A stretch of 64,000 nucleotides of DNA from an uncultured Bacteroidales bacterium (GTDB lineage: Bacteria > Bacteroidota > Bacteroidia > Bacteroidales > UBA932), in NCBI GenBank assembly GCA_944326335.1, contig CALVDM010000009.1, positions 19,022 to 83,021 of the forward strand. Direction: 5' to 3'. A program made the translations under genes and the position numbers. The number at the start of each line of letters is the position of its first letter. Position 1 is the first letter of the stretch. Of the stretch, positions 28,696 through 36,698 are shown one piece after another. The notes under the pieces are model-generated. The model saw only the letters and a list, made by a program, of their open reading frames with translations, searched no databases and had not been told where the DNA came from.

Positions 28696-28740
28696 AAAAG
28701 GCGTTTAATGACCGTTGAAAAGGTGATTGAACGCCTTTTG
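28696..28740 (+). terminator. Terminator after deoC
   Basis: AAAAGGCGTT (28696-28705) and AACGCCTTTT (28730-28739) are perfect inverted copies around a 24-base loop. It marks the end of the housekeeping run and the border of the AT-richer island. The T-run is short, so efficiency is uncertain. Confidence 0.72.
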
Positions 28741-28806
28741 CTTTGCAGACATGAAAAACTCCTTAAGGTGCGGTGAGTACGGGGCCTTGATGGATTATAG
28801 TGATAT

Positions 28807-28855
28807 TATTATGTATCGGACTGTCATTTGATCAGAAAAGACTTATGTAAATTTG
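28807..28855 (+). promoter_or_regulatory. Promoter of the NVEALA island
   Basis: TAAATTTG (28848-28855) is a perfect -7 box 21 bases before the signal peptidase ATG. TTTG at 28827-28830 lies 17 bases upstream, slightly close for a -33. The sequence at 28807-28826, ending in ACTGTCA, resembles the upstream half of the duplicated internal promoters at 33583 and 36744. The rest of the 240-base gap (28637-28876) holds the deoC terminator and nothing else I recognise. Confidence 0.65.
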
Positions 28856-28876
28856 TAGAAAGAAGCATTCGCATCC

Positions 28877-29746
28877 ATGAACCATCCGACAATCAATAAA
28901 ATTCTGCATATAGTTTTATTCACATTGATGCTGACTTTAATATTAGCGGTTTTTATTCCTGTTTTCTTTTTTGACCAATTCAGTATAGGAGGAATGTCAA
29001 TGTCCCCTGCCCTTAAGTCAGGTGACCATATCATGGTCAACAAAATCCTTTTCGGAGCCAGAATATATACCGGCTATGATTTTTCTTCACCGGTTTTGGA
29101 GAGTTTCAGAGTGCCTGGAACAAGAAAAATATGCCCCGGTGACATAGTCGTATTCAATAATCCCCGTGGCCGCAACAGAAAGAGAATAGAATTCAGAATA
29201 AACTATGTGTATGTAAAACGTTGTATTGGTTGTCCCGGCGATAGTGTAGGCATAACCAACGGATACTATACAAACAATCATTTTTCCCAAATACTGGGGT
29301 CCTACAGAAACCAGCTGGAATTGAGCATGACGCCTGATTCGGTCTTGAAAGAGAGAGGAACGTATATTTCAACGATTCCATATATAAAAGAACTGGGATG
29401 GACAATCCGGGACTTCGGACCCATATACATTCCAAAAAAAGGAGACACCATAAGCATGAATCCTTTTACCGCGAAACTGTACTCTATGCAGATTGAATAT
29501 GAGACCGGCTTTAAGCCCATTGTCATGGATGGTATTGTACAACTGGACGGAAAGACAATAGACACATATTGTTTCAGAGGCAACTGGTATTTTTTTGGAG
29601 GTGACAATGTATTGGATTCAAAGGACAGCAGATATATAGGTCTTGTACCGGAAGAATATATCGTGGGAATAGCGACAAGAAAACTATACAACAGAAATCC
29701 GGATACAGGAAAAAAGGACTTCAGAATCTTTTTTGAAAAAATATAG
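28877..29746 (+). CDS. Second type I signal peptidase, island-specific
   Basis: A 289-residue S26 signal peptidase with one N-terminal transmembrane helix (about residues 10-32), catalytic Ser41 in GMSMSPALKSGD, general-base Lys114 in YVKRCIGCPGD and the late box GGDNVLDSKDSRYIG, so all catalytic residues are present. It is much shorter than the housekeeping LepB at 19141 and AT-rich. It opens the island behind its own promoter and is followed after nine bases by the transglutaminase-like gene. A specialised peptidase next to a peptide precursor that has an Ala-Leu-Ala site (NVEALA) suggests it may process that peptide; this link is inference from position. Confidence 0.92.
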   Translation: MNHPTINKILHIVLFTLMLTLILAVFIPVFFFDQFSIGGMSMSPALKSGDHIMVNKILFGARIYTGYDFSSPVLESFRVPGTRKICPGDIVVFNNPRGRNRKRIEFRINYVYVKRCIGCPGDSVGITNGYYTNNHFSQILGSYRNQLELSMTPDSVLKERGTYISTIPYIKELGWTIRDFGPIYIPKKGDTISMNPFTAKLYSMQIEYETGFKPIVMDGIVQLDGKTIDTYCFRGNWYFFGGDNVLDSKDSRYIGLVPEEYIVGIATRKLYNRNPDTGKKDFRIFFEKI

Positions 29747-29755
29747 ACAAAAATC

Positions 29756-31708
29756 ATGACTTCTGTACTGACTAGATTTATATCGGCTATAGCCGTACTG
29801 GGAATCCTATTCACGCTGTTTTCTTGCTGTAAGTACGAAAAGGACATCAGGACTGTTCTCCATTATGCAGGAAACAACCGTGAAGAATTGGAGAAAGTTC
29901 TGGAATATTACCGCAATACAGACGGTAATAATCTTAAATATAAAGCTGCGGAATACCTGATAAAAAACATGACACTTCATAAGTCATATCCGGCAGAATT
30001 ATATATGGATTATGCGAGAGAACTTGATTCATTATTCACAAATGAGACAAGTCCGAAAATCATAGTGCAGAAGACAGAGGAGATCTCGGAAAAATATCGT
30101 CCCCGAATGAAGGCGGAATATGATATCCGCACCATTACGGCCGATTATCTGATCTGGAATATTGAATATTCCTTCAGATTATGGGAGACCAGCACTTTCC
30201 TTTATCATCTTGATTTCAATGAGTTTTGCGAATATGTACTTCCGTACAAATGTGTAGAACTGCAGCCCATCACTCGTTGGAAAGAAAAATACAATGGTGT
30301 GCGTCGAGGCAATTTGGATGTCATGACATATCTGCATGATTTGAAATACAATGCAAGAAAAGCTGTCGAAGTCATACAGGTACCAATGGCAGACAAGGTA
30401 TTTACCGGAACAAGACCGGTGGACTGCATTGAACTTGTTGATATGAGTGCAATGATGAATATGCAGGTCGGTACATGCTATGAGCGTTCAATACTGGGCA
30501 TGATGAATTGCAGGAGCAAGGGAATACCTGTATCTTTGGATATGGTTCCGAACTGGGGGGACAGGCAAGACCCTCACTTTTGGAACAATGTCAACATGGA
30601 GAATAACAGGAACATTGCGTACAGTCCCTTCACTTACAATCCTGGTGATGCAAATAATCTGGATAGGGTATATGCAAAAGTATACAGATACTCATACAAG
30701 CCCGACCCTGTCATGTTGGATGCTATTATTGATGATGGATTTCTTCCGAGACTTTTTTCGAATCCATTTCTTAAGGATGTCACCGCTGAATATGCAAAGA
30801 CAACGGACATAAGCATTAGAATTCAGTCTCCAAAGAAGACTGAATCCAAATATGCATATCTATGCGTATTCAATAAAGATTGGCAGCCAATCGCTGTAAC
30901 AAAAATCAAACACGGGAAAGCTGAATTTCTGGAGGTTGGAGTTGGTGTGCTATATCTTATTGTATCATACCAGGACGGTGAAGCCAGACCTTTGAGCAAG
31001 CCTTTTTTCGTAAATCTTAAAGGAGAAATTTCTGAAATCACAATAGACAAGTCCAGGACAACAGATCTGCATATTACAAGAAAGTTCCCGGCATTCCGTC
31101 ATATTTTCAAGATTTATGACAAATTAGGCTCTTTTACAATAAGCGCATCTAATTCAATGCATTTCTCAAAAAGTGATATCTTATGCTCCACTCCTGAAAA
31201 TGAACTGTTTTCCGGCCAGTTCACCCAGCGGGATACCACTGCAAAAAGATTCTGGAAAATCGGACATCATGACAATGATATATGCTATTTGGCAGCAATA
31301 TATTTCCATGATGCGGATACGGATTCCCTTCTGACAGCAAATATCGTAAACCCATGCAGTGATTCGGACGGCAATCCGAGTTCAAATCTCACAGACGAAA
31401 AACTGCTTTCATATTATGCACTTCGAAAAGAAAGTGAAGATATAATTTTTGATTTCGGCCAACCGGTCAGGATAGGACGGATAACATACATAAAACGCGG
31501 GGACGGCAATAATATACGTCATGGTGATACGTATGAACTTTATTATTGGGATGACGGATGGATACTCCATGACAGACAATTGTCAAAGGATATCAGCCTG
31601 GATTTCAAGGGACTTCCCTCAGATGCCCTGTACTACATAAAGTGCGTCACACGAGGAAAGCAGAACCGGATATTCACGTATCAGGATGGCGAGCCAAGAT
31701 GGTATTGA
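29756..31708 (+). CDS. Transglutaminase-like lipoprotein
   Basis: A 650-residue lipoprotein with signal and lipobox TLFSC (Cys24). A helical N-terminal third precedes a transglutaminase-like core with Cys241 in VGTCYERSILGMM and His274 in DPHFWNNV, resembling the family's C...HxWN pattern; a clear third Asp after the His is not seen, so catalytic competence is uncertain. The C-terminal half looks like beta-sandwich domains, the last (from about residue 520) resembling a galactose-binding/discoidin fold. Proteins of this build occur in Bacteroidales without known function. It lies between the signal peptidase (9 bases) and the ligase-like gene (4 bases). Confidence 0.75.
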   Translation: MTSVLTRFISAIAVLGILFTLFSCCKYEKDIRTVLHYAGNNREELEKVLEYYRNTDGNNLKYKAAEYLIKNMTLHKSYPAELYMDYARELDSLFTNETSPKIIVQKTEEISEKYRPRMKAEYDIRTITADYLIWNIEYSFRLWETSTFLYHLDFNEFCEYVLPYKCVELQPITRWKEKYNGVRRGNLDVMTYLHDLKYNARKAVEVIQVPMADKVFTGTRPVDCIELVDMSAMMNMQVGTCYERSILGMMNCRSKGIPVSLDMVPNWGDRQDPHFWNNVNMENNRNIAYSPFTYNPGDANNLDRVYAKVYRYSYKPDPVMLDAIIDDGFLPRLFSNPFLKDVTAEYAKTTDISIRIQSPKKTESKYAYLCVFNKDWQPIAVTKIKHGKAEFLEVGVGVLYLIVSYQDGEARPLSKPFFVNLKGEISEITIDKSRTTDLHITRKFPAFRHIFKIYDKLGSFTISASNSMHFSKSDILCSTPENELFSGQFTQRDTTAKRFWKIGHHDNDICYLAAIYFHDADTDSLLTANIVNPCSDSDGNPSSNLTDEKLLSYYALRKESEDIIFDFGQPVRIGRITYIKRGDGNNIRHGDTYELYYWDDGWILHDRQLSKDISLDFKGLPSDALYYIKCVTRGKQNRIFTYQDGEPRWY

Positions 31709-31712
31709 CAAT

Positions 31713-33566
31713 ATGAAGAGATATCGAATAAAGGCTCAACAAATAATATCTGCGGCTTTATGGCTGGCAGAAGCTGTTGCTTTAGCTCTGCTGCTCAAGC
31801 ATGTTTCTGAACCAGGCAATACATCATATCATACCTATACCCTATACAAGGATACAGTATTGGCATTCATCATTTCCTTGCCGATGCTGGTAATGAATAT
31901 AAGGAAAATAGTATGGGGCTCTACTGATATACTCATCCTGTCCTTGGCAGGTATATATTTCGCATGTTCTATTATAAACCGAAGTATTGCTGCGAGTGTC
32001 GCCCTGCAGGAGGCATTCCCGTACGCGGTGCTTTATTTCTGCATAAGAGTCTTCATCTGTTCCGGAAAAGGCATTTCCGCAGCATATCTTGTAGTTATTC
32101 TGAGCCTATGGTCATGCTGTGAATCCTCAACCGGTCTTTTGCAGGCATTTGGATACAGGCCATCCGGACATTCCGCATTCGGAATAACAGGAAGTTTCCA
32201 GAATCCCGGACCTTATGGAGGTTTCATTTCCATAATGATGTCCATCTCCATAGCATACAGTATACGGTTTGGAAAGTCTTGGAAATATGCATATTCAATA
32301 CTGCTCAAGGCAACGAGTGAAAAAAAACGCCGGCATACATATCTCAAGTGGATTGTCATGAGGCTTATGCCATTGGTCAGTACCGCAGCAGCGACCTTTC
32401 TCGCATTTCTTGTACTGCCGTCATCCAGGAGTCGCGCAGGATGGCTTGGCCTTTGTTTCGCATTGCTGTTGTTTGTTTGCAGAGGAAAAAAATCCAAAAA
32501 CTGGTTCAAACAGCATAAGGCAGCAACAGTAATGCTCCCATTTGTTGCTGCACTTGTATTTACAGGTACTTTCCTCATGAAAAAGGATTCGGCTTTGGGT
32601 AGATTGCATATATGGAATATGGAAATACATGCAATCGCTTCTGCACCGCTCATCGGCAATGGCCCGGGAACGGCGCTTGGAGCGTACGGGAAAGCACAGG
32701 AAGCATACTTTCGAGGTGAAAACCATAAATCATGGGAAACAAGAGTTGCCGGATGTCCGGAATATGCATTCAATGAATATCTGAAAACAGGGATGGAGAC
32801 AGGCATACCGGGACTGCTGCTCATTGTGTCAATATCCATCGTATCTCTAATAACTTTGCTGAAAACCGATAGTATATTTGCATACGGATTAGCAGCAGCT
32901 CTGGTTTTCGCATTTTTCTCATATCCTCTTTCTGTAAAGCAATTGACTGTATTGTACACATTTCTTTTCGGGGTCTCTGAGTATTATGGAAGAACGGGAG
33001 AAAAGCCTGCGGCGATGATATACAGACCATTCAGATATTGCATATCAGTATTAGTGGCTTCTGCATTATTGTTTGCCATACTTCCGCTAGGACATATATT
33101 TTCGGAGAGACAGGACTCCGCTGAAGTCTGGTCCATGTCCCGTCATTGGACAGGGCCAGGTTTTTATATGGAAGCGGCAGAAGAACTGGAGAAAATATAT
33201 CCTGAAATGTCGTGGAACTACCGCTATCTTTACGATTATGGCTACGCACTTCACAAAGTCGGGGATTATAGCAAAAGTACAGAGGTTCTTCTCAAGGGGA
33301 CGGAATTGTCATCCGATCCTATGTTCCATAACATAATCGGAAGAAACTACGAGTCCGTAGGTCTTTACAAAGAGGCAGAGAAGGAATATCTCATATCACA
33401 TTATATGGTACCATGCCGGCTGTATCCTATGGTTCTCTTGTTCGAAATGTATTCAGTTACAGGTCAGGTAGAAAAAGCCGAAAATACAAGAAGGGCTATT
33501 ATGAATATGCCTGTCAATCCGAAAAACAAGACTATGACGGGACTGAAAGAAAGAATTGAAAAATAA
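31713..33566 (+). CDS. O-antigen ligase/Wzy_C-like membrane protein with TPR tail
   Basis: A polytopic membrane protein of 617 residues from the ATG at 31713 (MKRYRIKAQQIISAALW). About 11 hydrophobic segments span residues 10-470; the Wzy_C landmarks include SRSRAGWLGLCFALL and GNGPGTALGAYGK. The C-terminal 150 residues form TPR-like helices (DYSKSTEVLLKGTELSSDP and following). Wzy_C proteins are O-antigen ligases, polymerases or protein O-glycosyltransferases; no sugar-synthesis genes are nearby, so a role in modifying the island's peptide or lipoproteins is possible but unproven. An in-frame ATG at 31686 would overlap the previous gene. Its 3' end is duplicated in degraded form at 36699. 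Confidence 0.83.
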   Translation: MKRYRIKAQQIISAALWLAEAVALALLLKHVSEPGNTSYHTYTLYKDTVLAFIISLPMLVMNIRKIVWGSTDILILSLAGIYFACSIINRSIAASVALQEAFPYAVLYFCIRVFICSGKGISAAYLVVILSLWSCCESSTGLLQAFGYRPSGHSAFGITGSFQNPGPYGGFISIMMSISIAYSIRFGKSWKYAYSILLKATSEKKRRHTYLKWIVMRLMPLVSTAAATFLAFLVLPSSRSRAGWLGLCFALLLFVCRGKKSKNWFKQHKAATVMLPFVAALVFTGTFLMKKDSALGRLHIWNMEIHAIASAPLIGNGPGTALGAYGKAQEAYFRGENHKSWETRVAGCPEYAFNEYLKTGMETGIPGLLLIVSISIVSLITLLKTDSIFAYGLAAALVFAFFSYPLSVKQLTVLYTFLFGVSEYYGRTGEKPAAMIYRPFRYCISVLVASALLFAILPLGHIFSERQDSAEVWSMSRHWTGPGFYMEAAEELEKIYPEMSWNYRYLYDYGYALHKVGDYSKSTEVLLKGTELSSDPMFHNIIGRNYESVGLYKEAEKEYLISHYMVPCRLYPMVLLFEMYSVTGQVEKAENTRRAIMNMPVNPKNKTMTGLKERIEK

Positions 33567-33623
33567 TGTTATCGATTTGTACTATTCTGTTATTCGATTG
33601 TCAATGACAAAAAATACATTTGT
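33533..33623 (+). repeat. Duplicated segment, copy 1 (ligase 3' end plus promoter)
   Basis: From TATGACGG (inside the last codons of the ligase gene) to TTTGT, this segment matches 36699-36784. The downstream 62 bases (33562-33623) are aligned without gaps and differ from 36723-36784 at only three positions; upstream, the copies differ by a five-base gap and a few substitutions. Confidence 0.92.
33583..33622 (+). promoter_or_regulatory. Internal island promoter, copy 1
   Basis: TACATTTG at 33615-33622 is a -7 box. There is no -33 TTTG at the usual spacing; instead an inverted repeat TTGTCA-A-TGACAA (33598-33610) abuts it, and two direct repeats, ATCGATTTGT (33571) and TTCGATTGTC (33593), lie upstream. 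The layout suggests dependence on a bound regulator. It would transcribe the thioredoxin-like, NVEALA and propeller genes. Confidence 0.7.
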
Positions 33624-33648
33624 CGATAGAAAAAGCATTACCAAGAAC

Positions 33649-34200
33649 ATGAATAAACTATTTGTACTGTTAGTCATATTTTCAATGACATCCTGTGCCG
33701 AACAACAAATATCCAGGACACTCAAGAATTTCCGGGCATCAACGATCACTATTCCGGAAGACCTGCAGAAAATTCACCGGAGGAGCCAGACCACAATTGA
33801 AGGCTGCGACACAGGAACACCTGTCATGATTATCTACAATGACTCATTGGAGTGCAGTTCGTGCAGAATAAGTCACCTTATCGATTTTCTTGACCTTTAT
33901 GAACTTTCAGACTCTCTAGGGACATTCAAGGTCATGACTATATTCTCACCGCTGGAGTATGAATATGATGATGTTCTGTCGAAACTAATTATCAACAATT
34001 TCGAGTATCCTGTATACATTGATTTCAGCGGAACATTCAGACAGCAGAACAAGTCCATTCCAGAAGACCGGAGATTCCACAGTTTTCTCATCAACAGTGC
34101 CGGACACCCTGTTTTCGTCGGAGATCCGACAGCAAGTGACCAGATGTGGACACTATTTCTAAAATCGCTTGAAGATATCGGAAAAGACTGTCAGGAATGA
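33649..34200 (+). CDS. Thioredoxin-like lipoprotein (TlpA-type)
   Basis: A 183-residue lipoprotein with lipobox SMTSC (Cys16) and a thioredoxin-fold domain: strand VMIIYND, the redox motif CSSC at residues 69-72, a long helix after it and the late strand HSFLINSAGHPVFVG. It probably acts in the periplasm on disulfides. The start at 33649 is chosen because the -7 box at 33615-33622 precludes the in-frame upstream ATGs at 33556 and 33604. It precedes the NVEALA gene by 39 bases; since that peptide has three cysteines, it is a plausible but unproven partner. Confidence 0.87.
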   Translation: MNKLFVLLVIFSMTSCAEQQISRTLKNFRASTITIPEDLQKIHRRSQTTIEGCDTGTPVMIIYNDSLECSSCRISHLIDFLDLYELSDSLGTFKVMTIFSPLEYEYDDVLSKLIINNFEYPVYIDFSGTFRQQNKSIPEDRRFHSFLINSAGHPVFVGDPTASDQMWTLFLKSLEDIGKDCQE

Positions 34201-34239
34201 CAGTCGCACTTATTATTAACAATTAAATTTTCAAAAAAC

Positions 34240-34464
34240 ATGAAAAAGAAAATTATTTTCGCAGCGGTAGCCGTATTCATGGCAGCATCTGTTTCCGTTT
34301 TCACCTACATCAGCAGTGAAAGAAACGCAATGGATGAACTGTTCAACGCCAACGTGGAGGCACTGGCACAAGATGAGATTGTTGTCGGACCTTTGTGTAT
34401 GGAATGCCCTAATGCTGCATGTACAAGCCTTGGTGAAGTCTATGTGGAGAATATCAGAGCATGA
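34240..34464 (+). CDS. NVEALA domain peptide precursor
   Basis: A 74-residue protein of the NVEALA family (PF14055), known only from Bacteroidales. It has a basic start MKKK, a hydrophobic segment (about residues 5-23), a short polar linker, the signature NVEALA at residues 38-43, and a 31-residue tail with Cys53, Cys56 and Cys61. The ALA at 41-43 fits the -3/-1 rule of signal peptidase I, so the tail could be released as a mature peptide; cleavage is inference. Its stop overlaps the start of the first propeller gene (ATGA), implying coupled translation. Its first 20 bases after the A of ATG are identical to the start of the last propeller gene (37946). Confidence 0.9.
   Translation: MKKKIIFAAVAVFMAASVSVFTYISSERNAMDELFNANVEALAQDEIVVGPLCMECPNAACTSLGEVYVENIRA
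34241..34260 (+). repeat. Shared 5' gene end, copy 1
   Basis: Twenty bases covering the start codon and codons 2-7 of the NVEALA gene are identical to 37946-37965 at the start of the fourth propeller gene. Similarity continues at lower level through the signal sequence, and AATTAAA precedes both starts. Confidence 0.85.
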
Positions 34465-35501
34465 AAATAACCCTGTTTCTGGCCAATGCTGCTTTACTTT
34501 CAGCATTGGTCATTTCCTGCGTTAAGGAAAAAGACCATTTCCTACGAACACTTTCACTTGCTCCTGTACCTCTTGAAGCCGTTGATTCAATAAATATAGA
34601 CCGTTTCAATCTGTTTCAGGCGAGAAGCGTAGTCGCACTTGACAGCAGTTGGATATTATTGTCTTCAGTTAAGGGGGACTACAAACTTATGTTCTTAAAT
34701 CTCTGTACATCGGAACATTTCTTTGCAATCAGAAAGGGCAGAGGCCCTGGAGAAATGATTAACGGGAACAGTCTTCACAGATATGGCGACGGGGCGGCAT
34801 TCTATGACAGCAATAACGCAACATGTGTGAAGATTAGCCTTAATAAGACAGCAGCAGGATCTTCTATAGCAATTGATACAATAGGTGTTTTTAATAGTGG
34901 CCCTTCGAAACCTGTATTTATGACAACTTGCGGGTCTGGAGGATTCATATCAGGCAACCTCACGGATGACAAAGTCTGGTATTCCTATTATGACAGCACT
35001 GGTTGCATACTGTCTGATATCGATATGCTGCAACTTGATGAATTTGCCGCCGGAGGGGATACAAGAATTTCATGGATGCTGAGTTCCGTATATACATCCG
35101 ACCCTGAAGGAAAGAGAGTATGTGTTGCTAACGTAATATCCCCTTCGCTATCATTCTCCAAAGTGGATGCAGGAATACTTCGGGAATATAAACGGTATTC
35201 AAATGCTCCATGTGGTATAACAAACGGAAGGGTGACCGGAGAATTCAGGAGTGCCTTCAACGGTATAGACTCAGATGACAAATATGTCTATGTGTTATAT
35301 TCAGGAAACAGGATACGGGGAGGGACACTGCCGTCAAATGAGTGCAGACACCTTATCGTATATGACTGGGACGGCAATCCGGTAAAGCGTTATATTTTAA
35401 ACAGGAATGTATGTTCTGTGCATATTGACAGCGGCACGCTATGGTGCGCCAGCACATACCCTGAAAGTTGCGTGTACAGGTTCGATATGCCAAAGCCTTA
35501 A
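34461..35501 (+). CDS. Six-bladed beta-propeller lipoprotein 1 (BF3164-like)
   Basis: A 346-residue lipoprotein (lipobox VISC, Cys20) built of repeated beta-strand units, as in the BF3164/TolB-like 6-bladed propeller families of Bacteroidales. The motif GRGPGE is at residues 93-98, and the closing strand YDWDGNPVKRYIL resembles those of the other three. It is the most diverged of the four. It overlaps the NVEALA gene by four bases, suggesting stoichiometric production of the two. Such propellers usually bind ligands or proteins; no catalytic residues are evident. Confidence 0.83.
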   Translation: MKITLFLANAALLSALVISCVKEKDHFLRTLSLAPVPLEAVDSINIDRFNLFQARSVVALDSSWILLSSVKGDYKLMFLNLCTSEHFFAIRKGRGPGEMINGNSLHRYGDGAAFYDSNNATCVKISLNKTAAGSSIAIDTIGVFNSGPSKPVFMTTCGSGGFISGNLTDDKVWYSYYDSTGCILSDIDMLQLDEFAAGGDTRISWMLSSVYTSDPEGKRVCVANVISPSLSFSKVDAGILREYKRYSNAPCGITNGRVTGEFRSAFNGIDSDDKYVYVLYSGNRIRGGTLPSNECRHLIVYDWDGNPVKRYILNRNVCSVHIDSGTLWCASTYPESCVYRFDMPKP

Positions 35502-35529
35502 GATGCCGGCGAATAAATAAATTAAAGCT

Positions 35530-36609
35530 ATGATGAAGCATATTCTGTATTGTATAGGTTTTTTCCTGATAGTTTCCGCATGCGGACCGGAAAACATAGT
35601 GCAGGATGCCAGGATTAGGCTCGCAAGGCCGGAACAAAGGCTCACTATAGAAAAGGATTCCACATTTGACGAGAAATTCCCACAGACATTACACATCGGG
35701 GACATATTCATGGCAAATGATTCAGTCATGCTCCTGTATGACATGTCGGCATCCGGGAGCGGAGGATACTTCTATAAGGCGTATTCTGCTGAGGACTATT
35801 CCTATATGGGAGAATTCCTGAGGGAAGGAAGAGGGCCCGGGGAAGTCTTGTCTCCAGATTTATGTGCTACATTCAGAACATCACAGGACGCCAAGACAAG
35901 ATGCTACATATTTGAGAAAATGCTTTATCAATCATTCAGCATAGACCTGTCAGAGACTATTGACAGCAAGGTCAGCATCATGAAAAAAATCTCGGAATTG
36001 CCCGTTAATACATTATATGCCAGGCCATATCGGGATTCTCTGCAGTTTGTAATAAACATAGAGAACGACAATTTGATATCCCATATCATTGACACAAATG
36101 CAGAAAAACTGAAAACATTCAGACTGTATCCGGAGGATATCTCTGCTGAACGGTATCTTCCCCAATTAGGGAACAACGTATTAATTAATGAGAATCTTGT
36201 TGCATTGGTAATGCTCGCCATTCCGCAGATAAATTTCCTGAATCTTGAGACTGGCGCCGTCAATTCTGTCGCGGTGGACAGAAAATACAGGGACTGGAGG
36301 AATATTCTTACAGCTGCGACAGACATACCGATGTATATGAAATCAATACAATACTACAATAACGCTGAATCGACAGCTGATTATATTATGGCATTATATC
36401 TGGACAAGAAGATAGATGACATAGTCAAAGGAAGGCCTGGCCCGTCCCCTCATATCCATATATTCGACTGGGAAGGGAACTTTCTGTACGCTCTTCAGAT
36501 AGACGAGAATATCTCAAGAATTGCATACGACTCCGGACGAAAGTTCATGTACGGTCTGGATACCGATGAAGGCAGAATATACAGATATGACCTGTCCGGA
36601 CTGTTGTAG
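35530..36609 (+). CDS. Six-bladed beta-propeller lipoprotein 2 (BF3164-like)
   Basis: A 359-residue lipoprotein (lipobox VSAC, Cys18 from the first Met; the second Met is an alternative start). GRGPGE is at residues 100-105 and the C-terminus reads IFDWEGNFLYALQI ... YRYDLSGLL. It is a close paralogue of propeller 3 (same closing sequence RYDLSGLL and similar blade spacing), pointing to duplication. It starts 28 bases after propeller 1. The following 241-base gap contains the second copy of the duplicated promoter segment. Confidence 0.84.
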   Translation: MMKHILYCIGFFLIVSACGPENIVQDARIRLARPEQRLTIEKDSTFDEKFPQTLHIGDIFMANDSVMLLYDMSASGSGGYFYKAYSAEDYSYMGEFLREGRGPGEVLSPDLCATFRTSQDAKTRCYIFEKMLYQSFSIDLSETIDSKVSIMKKISELPVNTLYARPYRDSLQFVINIENDNLISHIIDTNAEKLKTFRLYPEDISAERYLPQLGNNVLINENLVALVMLAIPQINFLNLETGAVNSVAVDRKYRDWRNILTAATDIPMYMKSIQYYNNAESTADYIMALYLDKKIDDIVKGRPGPSPHIHIFDWEGNFLYALQIDENISRIAYDSGRKFMYGLDTDEGRIYRYDLSGLL

Positions 36610-36698
36610 ACTGATACGTCTCGGATACCAGTGCAGGGTATGTAGATAAAACTGTACGGCCGGATTAAGTGCCAGGGCCATTAATGCCAATGTATTTA

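Noticed and set aside
31713-33566. An O-antigen or capsule gene cluster
   Set aside because: Only one ligase-like gene is present; no glycosyltransferase, flippase or nucleotide-sugar genes accompany it.
33598-33614. TTG at 33598-33600 as a normal -33 box
   Set aside because: The spacer to the -7 box is only 14 bases, too short for the usual 18-21.
33556-33648. Upstream ATGs for the thioredoxin-like gene
   Set aside because: They lie before or within the promoter (-7 box 33615-33622) and would put residues in front of a good lipoprotein signal starting at 33649.
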